This document shows positions 14,588-21,671 of a DNA stretch of 64,000 nt, one piece after another (position 1 is the first letter of the stretch; each line of letters begins with the position of its first letter). This DNA comes from Acidimicrobiia bacterium (GTDB lineage Bacteria > Actinomycetota > Acidimicrobiia > IMCC26256 > JAOSJM01): the NCBI GenBank assembly GCA_027494165.1, contig JAOSJM010000001.1:806001-870000 (forward strand). Direction: 5' to 3'. The notes beneath the pieces are model-generated. The model was not told the DNA's origin, made no database searches, and saw only the letters and a program-made list of their open reading frames with translations. Position numbers and translations under genes: made by a program.

Positions 14588-16066
14588 TCAGTGCAGTCCC
14601 GCGCCCGCCGCCTCCGTCACGGCCTCGAGTACGCGATCGAGGTTGAACGCCGCCGGCTTCTGGCGAGGCGGGAAGTCCCGGAACGTCTGCAGCTGCTCCG
14701 CGGCGAGGGCCTGGGCCGCGTACAGGATGAACACGTGCTCGACGACCCAGTCCCAGTAGGAGTTCGAGTTCTCGTCGGCCCGCTCGAACGGGTCACGCCG
14801 GAGGTTGAAGATCTTGGGAAGTCGAAGCGGGACGAACGGCTCGGCCCACAGCGCCAGCCTGGTCGCCCGTTGCTCGTGGAACACGAGCTTCCAGTCGTCG
14901 AGACGGATCCCGGTCACGAGCCCGTCGTCGTTCGTGTAGAAGAACCAGCGCCGGGGCGACTCGTCGGTCTCGCCGGTCAGGTAGGACAGCATGTCGTAGC
15001 CGTCGATGTGGACCCGGAAGGTCCGGTCACCAGCCCGGTGACCCTGTTCGAGCCTGGCGACGATGTCGGGCACGCCGGCCGCCGTGAGCAGCGTGGGCAG
15101 CCACTCCTGGTGCGACACGATCCCGTTGAGCACCCGTCCGGCCGGGAAGTGTCCGGGCCAGCGGGCGAAGGACGGCACGCGGAAGGCCCCTTCCCAGTTC
15201 GTGTTCTTCTCGCTGCGCCACGGCGAGATGGCGCCGTCGGGCCACGTGTTGTAGTGCGGGCCGTTGTCGGTCGAGTAGAGCACGATCGTGTCCTGTCCGA
15301 TGTCGAGCTCGTCGAGGAGCTCGAGGAGCCGGCCGACGTGCCCGTCGTGCTCGACCATCGCGTCGTTGTAGAAGCCTTGCCCGCTCAGACCGACGGACTC
15401 GGGCTTGAGGCGGGTCCACACGTGCATGCGCGTGGAGTTCCACCAGACGAAGAAGGGCCGGCCGTCGACGTGGGCCTGGCGGATGAACTGCTCGGCACGG
15501 TCCGTCACGTCGTCGTCGATGGTCTCCATGCGCTTCTTGGTGAGGGGTCCGGTGTCCTCGATCCGCCCGTCCGCGAAGGAGTGGATGACGCCGCGGGGGC
15601 CGAACCGCCTCCGGAACTCGGGGTCCTTCGGGTAGTCGGGATGCTCGGGCTCGTCCTCGGCGTTGAGGTGGTAGAGGTTCCCGTAGAACTCGTCGAAGCC
15701 GTGGTTCGACGGCAGGAACTCGTCCCGGTCCCCGAGGTGGTTCTTGCCGAAGTGGCCGGTGGCGTACCCGAGGGGTCGCAGCAGCTCGGCGATCGTCGGA
15801 TCCTCGGGCGCCAGGCCCACCTCGGCCCCGGGGATGCCCACCTTGGTGAGGCCGGTGCGCACGGGGTTCTGCCCGGTGATGAACGCGGCGCGCCCGGCCG
15901 TGCAGCTCTGCTGGGCGTAGTAGTCGGTGAACTCGAGACCTTCGCGCGCGATGCGGTCGATGTTCGGGGTCCGGTAACCCATCGCGCCCCGGTTGTTGTG
16001 GCTGATGTTGTACCAGCCGATGTCGTCACCCCACAGGACGAGGATGTTGGGCTTCCCCTGAGGCAC
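14588..16066 (-). CDS. Arylsulfatase-like type I sulfatase, Cys-type
   Basis: 492 residues beginning MPQGKPNILVLWGDDIGWYN. The active-site signature is CTAGRAAFITGQ, the variant common in one arylsulfatase branch, again with Cys. Metal-site and catalytic motifs GHFGKNHLGD and LYSTDNGPHYN follow. The C-terminal part has the FNLRRDPFERAD block typical of this branch. No signal peptide. It is not closely similar to its neighbour at 13044, so the pair is not a recent duplication. Confidence 0.9.
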   Translation of the reverse strand: MPQGKPNILVLWGDDIGWYNISHNNRGAMGYRTPNIDRIAREGLEFTDYYAQQSCTAGRAAFITGQNPVRTGLTKVGIPGAEVGLAPEDPTIAELLRPLGYATGHFGKNHLGDRDEFLPSNHGFDEFYGNLYHLNAEDEPEHPDYPKDPEFRRRFGPRGVIHSFADGRIEDTGPLTKKRMETIDDDVTDRAEQFIRQAHVDGRPFFVWWNSTRMHVWTRLKPESVGLSGQGFYNDAMVEHDGHVGRLLELLDELDIGQDTIVLYSTDNGPHYNTWPDGAISPWRSEKNTNWEGAFRVPSFARWPGHFPAGRVLNGIVSHQEWLPTLLTAAGVPDIVARLEQGHRAGDRTFRVHIDGYDMLSYLTGETDESPRRWFFYTNDDGLVTGIRLDDWKLVFHEQRATRLALWAEPFVPLRLPKIFNLRRDPFERADENSNSYWDWVVEHVFILYAAQALAAEQLQTFRDFPPRQKPAAFNLDRVLEAVTEAAGAGLH

Positions 16067-16214
16067 GGCTGTCTCCCCGGTTCGACGATGAGCGGTCTCC
16101 CATCGTCGTGGACGGACCGGCCCGTCGCCACCGTCAGGTGTCGGGACTGGCGCTCGTACAGGCGTCGGATGGACGGGTCGACACCCGTCGACTCCGACCA
16201 GTGTCGTCGTGGTG

Positions 16215-16865
16215 CTATCCGGGCTCCGGTACCAGTTGGTGCCGGAGGGCCAGGGTCGCGGCTTCGGTGCGGTTGGCGGCGCCGAGCTTCACGAGGACGT
16301 TGCTCACGTAGACCCGGATCGTCCCGACGCTCAGGACCAGGTCGGTCGCGATCTGCTTGTTGGTCATCCCGCGTACGATGAGGCCCAGCACGTCGCGCTC
16401 CCGGGCGGTGAGGTCGTCGCCCAGCACCGGGCCGGCGTCCTTGCGGAACAGGAGGGGCAGAGCCTCGGGGTCGATCGTGGGGCGGTCCCCCGCTGCGGCG
16501 CGCACCGCCCCGACCAACTCGTCGGAGGTCACGCTCTTGAGCAGGTAGCCGGTGGCGCCGGCCTCGAGCACGTCACGGACCAGCTGCGGCTCGAGGAAGC
16601 TGGTCAGGGCGAGGACCCGCACCGAGGGATGCTCGGCCAGGATCCGGCGGGTGGCCTCGATGCCGTCCAGGACGGGCATCGACAGGTCCATGAGGACTAC
16701 GTCGGGGCGGGCCTCGCCGCAGCGGTCCAGGGCTTGCGTGCCGTGCTCGGCGAAGGCCACGACGTCGATGTCGTCGAACGCCGAGAGCAGCATGGCGAGC
16801 CCTTCCCGGACGATCGCGTGGTCGTCGGCGATCAGGACGCGGATGGGACGATCGCTCGCGGGCAC
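16215..16865 (-). CDS. NarL/LuxR-family response regulator
   Basis: 216 residues. Receiver domain with the acidic pair in VLIADDHAIVREG and phospho-acceptor Asp in DVVLMDLSMPVLDG; conserved Lys in YLLKSVTSDEL. The C-terminal LuxR helix-turn-helix reads LTARERDVLGLIVRGMTNKQ, then SVGTIRVYVSNVLVKLG. GTG 16865 begins one base after the histidine kinase stop, so the pair is an operon with the kinase first. Confidence 0.92.
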   Translation of the reverse strand: MPASDRPIRVLIADDHAIVREGLAMLLSAFDDIDVVAFAEHGTQALDRCGEARPDVVLMDLSMPVLDGIEATRRILAEHPSVRVLALTSFLEPQLVRDVLEAGATGYLLKSVTSDELVGAVRAAAGDRPTIDPEALPLLFRKDAGPVLGDDLTARERDVLGLIVRGMTNKQIATDLVLSVGTIRVYVSNVLVKLGAANRTEAATLALRHQLVPEPG

Positions 16866-16866
16866 C

Positions 16867-17646
16867 TCAGGTCCCCCGGGCGATCGGCTCGAGGGTCGGC
16901 GACGGGGAGGAGGGGCGAGCGGCGGGTTCGGTGACGGGTTCGCCGAGCCACGCCACCGAGATGCTCGTCCCCCGCAGCGGCGTGCTCGCGACGCGCAGCG
17001 TCGCACCGACCTGCTCGCAGCGCTCGCGCATGATCCCGAGGCCGTGGCTCCCCGTCGGCGGACCCGCGGGGTCGAAGCCGCGCCCGTCGTCGACGACCTC
17101 GAGGAGGAGACCGCCCGGGACCCGCTGGAGCCGGACGGTGACCCGCGTCGCGTGGGCGTGCCTCCCGGCGTTGTGGAGGGCCTCCTGGACGATGCGGTAC
17201 AGGGCGAGCTTCACGTCGGCCGGGAGGGCGAGATCGTCGGCGACCACGTCGACCGGCACGCGGAACCGTCCGGCCAGGACCTCGGCCTGCTGCTGGACCA
17301 GCGTCCGGAGGCTCGTGGCGGCGAGCGCGTCCGGCCGGAGCTCGAAGAGCTGGGTCCGCATCTCGGCCAGGGCTCCGAGGGCCAGCGCCCGCAGCTCGCG
17401 TGCGCTGCCGAGCGCGCCGTCGGGGTCACGTTCCAGCGTGCGGGGGAGCGCGTCGGCCACCATGGCGATCGAGAACAGCGTCTGGGTGACCGAGTCGTGC
17501 AGCTCCCGGGCGATGCGGGCGCGCTCGTCGCCGGCGGCGGTCTCGCGGAGGAGCGCGAGACGGGTCGGTCGCCTGGTCCACGACGCCGCGAGCACGCCGA
17601 CGATCGAGCCTGCCACCCCGACGAGCAGCACGACGTCCCAGCTCAC
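16867..17646 (-). CDS. NarL-type sensor histidine kinase
   Basis: About 259 residues. One N-terminal membrane helix (VVLLVGVAGSIVGVLAA) and a short linker lead to a HisKA_3 phosphoacceptor, RIARELHDSVTQTLFSIAM. The ATPase domain has an N-box EALHNAGRHAHA and G boxes VVDDGRGFDP and GSHGLGIMRERC. There is no obvious extracellular sensor domain, so the signal is probably membrane-borne or intracellular. GTG 17646 is chosen because the earlier GTG at 17658 lies within the GGAGGTG ribosome-binding site. Confidence 0.9.
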   Translation of the reverse strand: MSWDVVLLVGVAGSIVGVLAASWTRRPTRLALLRETAAGDERARIARELHDSVTQTLFSIAMVADALPRTLERDPDGALGSARELRALALGALAEMRTQLFELRPDALAATSLRTLVQQQAEVLAGRFRVPVDVVADDLALPADVKLALYRIVQEALHNAGRHAHATRVTVRLQRVPGGLLLEVVDDGRGFDPAGPPTGSHGLGIMRERCEQVGATLRVASTPLRGTSISVAWLGEPVTEPAARPSSPSPTLEPIARGT

Positions 17647-17747
17647 CGGCCGACCCACCTCCGGTCGTCACGGATATGTAACCGGATGGTACCGACGCCG
17701 GCCCGCGTCGGGGCGTCGCGGGCGGGCTCGGGCGCGGCGCGGGACGT

Positions 17748-17924
17748 TCAGTCGAACTGGGTCGTCGCCCCGCCGATGAGCAGCGACGCCAGGATCCCGA
17801 GGGGCAGCGCGCCCCAGTAGGAGACGTGAACGTCCACGTTTCCGAGGAACAGCATCAGCAGCCAGGTCGCCGGGAAGGTGGCGACGAGGAACAGGACGCC
17901 CAGCAGCAGCAGACCTCTCACCAT
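17748..17924 (-). CDS. Small two-helix membrane protein, 58 aa
   Basis: ATG 17924 to a stop at 17748. The translation begins MVRGLLLLGVLFLVATFPAT, followed by WLLMLFLGNVDVHVSYWGAL and a second hydrophobic segment, LPLGILASLLIGGA. It resembles a two-helix LapA-like or unknown small membrane protein. It sits between the kinase and the pseudo-receiver gene, all on the same strand. Confidence 0.7.
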   Translation of the reverse strand: MVRGLLLLGVLFLVATFPATWLLMLFLGNVDVHVSYWGALPLGILASLLIGGATTQFD

Positions 17925-17984
17925 CGTGGTCTCCGATCGTCTCCGCTCCCCCGGGGGAGCTCGGCGGGGGTTCGGCGGGCTCGA

Positions 17985-18368
17985 TCATGGAGGGGCCTGG
18001 TCCCGGCCCTGGCGCCACCGGGTCCGGACCAGGCGGAGCGCGTCGAGCAGCCGATCGGGAGGTGCCCCCTTCGGAACCGTCGCGTCCGGTGAGAGCTCGT
18101 CGACCTGCGGCTCGTCGGCCGGCTCGGCCAGCACGACGATCCGCGGAGACGGGAGCAACGCCCGCACCTGCTCGACGACGTCCCGCACCGGGCCGTCGGG
18201 GAGCCCGCTCTCGAGGACCACGAGGTCGCACCGCGTCCCGCGCAGCACGGCCAGCAGGCTCCGCCCGTTGCTCACGGTGCCGATGACGTCGAAGCCGGGC
18301 TCCTCCCTGAGGGCGAGCTCGAGGGCGAGGCGGAGCTCGGGGGGGCCGGCGGCGATGAGCGTGTCCAC
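17985..18368 (-). CDS. Stand-alone pseudo-receiver domain protein
   Basis: 127 residues with a receiver fold and no output domain. The strand that should carry the phospho-acceptor reads DLVVLESGLPDG, so Glu replaces Asp, which in response regulators often mimics the active state. The acidic pair is lost too (IAAGPPELRLAL), while the late Lys region is present as TVPKGAPP. GTG 18368 has a GAGG six bases upstream. The likely role is protein-protein regulation near the two-component pair. Confidence 0.75.
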   Translation of the reverse strand: MDTLIAAGPPELRLALELALREEPGFDVIGTVSNGRSLLAVLRGTRCDLVVLESGLPDGPVRDVVEQVRALLPSPRIVVLAEPADEPQVDELSPDATVPKGAPPDRLLDALRLVRTRWRQGRDQAPP

Positions 18369-18708
18369 GGTGCACCTCGTCCCTCCCGTCACCGGGTTCG
18401 CGGCGGGTGGAGCACGATCGTGCCGCTCGTCCGTCGAGGACGAACTTCCTCGGCGACCGCTCCCGGGCGGATCGAGGCCTCAGTGCATGGTTGCAGTCCG
18501 GAGCGCCGCGCGAGAACTACCACGCGAGGGGGCGCCGGCTCCGCGGGTGCACGTAGGTCATCCGTCAGGGTCTCGCTACGCGTCCAGGTCGACCGGGTGC
18601 CCCGGTATCCGGCAGTTCCGCCCCGGGTGGCGTCCGCGGTACAAGCGTGAGCGAAGTCGCCGGCCGGAGCGCGCCGCTCCACGGCGTCCGCCCAACGAGG
18701 AGGCCACG
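18369..18708. other. Divergent intergenic region, no gene seen
   Basis: 340 bases between the pseudo-receiver (leftward) and the membrane protein at 18709 (rightward). Open frames here are Arg/Ala-rich and unsupported. CGAGGAGG at 18696-18703 is the ribosome-binding site for the right-hand gene. No clear hairpin or promoter identified. Confidence 0.4.
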
Positions 18709-19136
18709 ATGCGCGTGCTCGCGGACTTCAGCCTGGCAGATCTCATCATCTCGATGATGTGGTTCTTCCTCCTGTTCATCTGGATCTGGCTGCTCATCAG
18801 CGTCTTCGCGGACCTGTTCCGGAGCGAGGACCTCTCGGGCGGGGCGAAGGCGCTCTGGGTGATCTTCGTGATCCTCTTCCCGTACCTCGGGGTCTTCGTG
18901 TACCTGATCGCCCGGGGCGGGAAGATGCACGAGCGTGCGCTCCGTCAGGCCCAGCGGTCCGAGGCCGAGTTCCGCCAGTACGTGCAGTCGGTCGCCGGTG
19001 CGGGCGGTGCGGGCGGTGGCGGCGGGAGCGTCGCCGAGGAGCTCCACCGCCTCGCCGACCTCAGGGACCGGGGGTCGTCAGCGACGAGGAGTTCCAGCGC
19101 CTCAAGGCCAACCTCGTCTCGGGGCCGGCCGGATGA
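18709..19136 (+). CDS. PLDc_N-like membrane protein with C-terminal SHOCT motif, frameshifted
   Basis: Two membrane helices (ISMMWFFLLFIWIWLLISVF and ALWVIFVILFPYLGVFVYLI) flank the DLFRSEDLSGGAKA turn typical of phospholipase D N-terminal-like proteins of actinobacteria. A Gly-rich linker leads to a short SHOCT-like tail. That tail (VVSDEEFQRLKANLV) is in another frame; one missing G in the run at 19070-19074 explains it, giving about 142 aa. ATG follows AGGAGG by six bases. Confidence 0.8.
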
Positions 19137-19277
19137 CCTGATCCAGCTGACCCGACCGGGCGTCGCGCTGGTCGGTCACCGCGGAGAGGAGCCGGCGACG
19201 GCGAGCTCGCCCGCCAGCCGGGCAGCTGGGAGGATCTGGTCCCTGGCTTGATCCGTTCCCCGGCTCCGGCGGTGGCG

Positions 19278-20937
19278 ATGACGATCTACGACCAGCGACC
19301 CTGGACCGCGCGCTATCCGGGCGAGGTCCCGGCCGACCTCGCGGCCCCCGAGGAGACCGCCCTCTCGACGTTCCGGGACGCCGTCCTCGCCGACCGCGAC
19401 GCTCCGTGCATCCACTTCCGGGACCGGACGCTGACCTTCGGCGACGTCGACCGCGACAGCGACGCCCTCGCCGAAGCCCTCGTGACGGGTGGCCTCGAGC
19501 CCGGGGACCGGGTCGCCCTGTACCTCCAGAACGACCCGCAGTTCGTGGTCGCGCAGCTCGCGACCTGGAAGGCGGGTGGGGTCACGGTCCCGGTGAACCC
19601 CATGCTCAAGGAGGAGGAGCTGGCGTACGTGCTGGAGGACTCGGGCGCCTCGGTGCTCGTGGCGCTCGACGAGCTGCATCGCGCCGCCGGGGCCCCGGCG
19701 GCGGCTCGCACCGGGGTGGGCCGGGTCATCACCACCGGGCCGGAGGACTGGTCCGGTGACGACGTCGCGCCGGTCCCCGGCCCGCCCGCGGGCGCCGAGT
19801 CGCTGGTCGACCTGATCCGGGCCCACGGGGGCGCGCGCCCCGGGGCTCGCGACCCGGGTCCCGACGATCTCGCCTACCTCGTGTACACCTCGGGGACGTC
19901 GGGACGACCGAAGGGTGTGATGACGAGCCACGCCAACGTGGTCTTCAACGCCGAGGTGTACCGCCGCTGGATGCGGGTGGGCCCCGACGACGTGATCCTC
20001 GCCGGCGCGCCCCTGTTCCACATCACGGGACTGGTGGCCCACGTCGCCCTCGGGCATCGGGCCCGTTGCCCCATCGTGCTCTTCCACCGCTTCGAGTCCG
20101 GCGAGTGCCTCCGGTGGGCCCAGCGGTGGCGGGCCACCTTCACGGTCATGGCCGTCACCGCGTTCCACGCCCTGATGGACCACCCCGGACTCGCCGACCA
20201 CGACCTGTCCTCGCTGCGGAAGGCCTACAGCGGAGGCGCCCCGGTGCCCCCGGCGGCCGCCGAGCGGTGGGAGGGGGTGACGGGCTCGCCGATCCTCAAC
20301 ATCTACGGCCTCACCGAGACGACGTCGCCGAGCCACGCCACCCCCGCTCGGCGTCCCCGGCCCGGTCGACCCCGAGACCGGCGCCCTGTCGGTCGGCGTG
20401 CCGGTCCCGGGCGCCCGGGTGCGGGTCGTCGACCCCCGGACCGGGATCGACGTGCCGGTGGGGGAGGCCGGCGAGCTGTGGATCGCCGGGCCGATGGTCA
20501 CCCGGGGGTACTGGCGGCGCCCCGACGCCACCGCCGAGGCGTTCGTCCACGGTTACCTGCGCACCGGCGACGTCGGGAAGATGGACACCGACGGTTGGTT
20601 CTTCGTCGTCGACCGCCTCAAGGACATGATCAACGCGTCGGGGTACAAGGTCTGGCCCCGCGAGGTGGAGGACCTCCTCTGCCGGCACCCCGCCGTGCGA
20701 GAGGCCGCGGTCGTGGGCGTGCCCGACGAGTACCGGGGCGAGACGGTGAAGGCGTTCGTGGTGCCGAGAGCCGGCGCGACCGTCACCCCCGGGGAGCTCG
20801 TCGTCTTCGCCCGGGAGCGGCTGGCCGCCTACAAGTACCCCCGCATCGTCGAGATCGTCGAGGAGCTCCCGAAGACCGCCAGCGGCAAGCTGCTCCGGCG
20901 CGAGCTGCGGGACCGACCGCCGGCCCCCCGGGCCTGA
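19278..20937 (+). CDS. Acyl-CoA synthetase (AMP-forming), frameshifted
   Basis: Activates a carboxylic acid to its CoA thioester via an acyl-adenylate. P-loop YTSGTSGRPKGV, then IYGLTETTSPSH, the hinge TGDVGKMDTDGW and the C-terminal catalytic Lys in KTASGKLLRREL. The frame breaks after SHATP. One base missing from the C run at 20341-20345 restores PLGVPGPVDPETG and continues to 20937, about 553 aa. The start is uncertain (ATG 19278 or GTG 19272). Closest in style to medium or long-chain fatty acid and aromatic acid ligases. Confidence 0.88.
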
Positions 20938-21023
20938 GCGGTGCTCCGGCTCGGGTCACGGTATGGCCGTCACCGGGGACGAGCCCGTAGGCTCCGGCGG
21001 AGCGGGACTCGACAGGAGGAGCG

Positions 21024-21488
21024 ATGAAGCTGCACCTCGGTGACCTGACCGTGAGCACCCCCGCCTTCGAGCACGGTGGCGCGATCCCGAGCCGCCACGC
21101 CAAGGACGGCGAGGACCTCTCCCCGGAGCTGCGGTGGTCGAACGTCCCCGAGGGGGCCCGGGAGCTGGCGGTGATCTGCCACGACCCCGACGCCCCGCTC
21201 ACCGACGGCTTCACCCACTGGGTGGTCTACGGCATCCCGGCTGACGCCACCGGCATCCCCGAGGGGGGCGGCGGTGCCTTCACCGAGGGGACGAGCGACT
21301 TCGGCGACGCGGGCTACGGGGGGCCGGCGCCGCCCCCCGGCCACGGCACCCACCACTACTTCTTCCACCTGTACGCGCTCGACGCCCCGGTCGGCGCCGG
21401 GCCCGGCCTGACCCGGGCCGAGCTGCTCGAGCGGATCGACGACCACATCGTCGAGCAGGCCCGCGTGGTCGGGACCTACCGCCGCTGA
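21024..21488 (+). CDS. YbhB/YbcL-type PEBP-family protein
   Basis: 154 residues of the phosphatidylethanolamine-binding-protein fold found in bacterial Raf-kinase-inhibitor-like proteins. Signature segments are DPDAPLTDGFTHWVVYGIP and GHGTHHYFFHLYALD, with ligand-pocket Asp and His residues. ATG 21024 follows AGGAGGAG. Cytoplasmic; ligand unknown. It stands alone between a synthetase gene and a terminator. Confidence 0.9.
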   Translation: MKLHLGDLTVSTPAFEHGGAIPSRHAKDGEDLSPELRWSNVPEGARELAVICHDPDAPLTDGFTHWVVYGIPADATGIPEGGGGAFTEGTSDFGDAGYGGPAPPPGHGTHHYFFHLYALDAPVGAGPGLTRAELLERIDDHIVEQARVVGTYRR

Positions 21489-21548
21489 GGATCACGCCGC
21501 CGGTCGCCGGGCCGGTCGTTTCCCGAGCCCGCGCGCCACGACTCGCTC

Positions 21549-21619
21549 GGTCGGCGCGAAATCGGGCCTGAGGACCCCGAAACCGCGCCGACCCGGGGAG
21601 GTGGGGCTCCCCGGGTCGG
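21549..21619. terminator. Strong bidirectional terminator-like hairpins
   Basis: CCGACCCGGGGAG at 21588-21600 and CTCCCCGGGTCGG at 21607-21619 are a perfect 13-base inverted repeat with a six-base loop. Upstream, GGTCGGCGCG near 21549 can also pair with CGCGCCGACC near 21584, giving alternative structures. It lies between the convergent PEBP gene and alpha-1 molybdoenzyme gene, where both transcripts should end. No T tract, as usual at this base composition. Confidence 0.75.
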
Positions 21620-21671
21620 CGAGGCTCGGTGTGGTCGGTGAGGTCGTGAGGTCGGGTGACGGGGTGGGGGC

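Noticed and set aside
13376-16381. Long open frame of about 1000 codons on the + strand
   Set aside because: It lies over two sulfatases in other frames, is extremely Arg/Pro/Gly-rich and has no domain; typical shadow translation in G+C-rich DNA.
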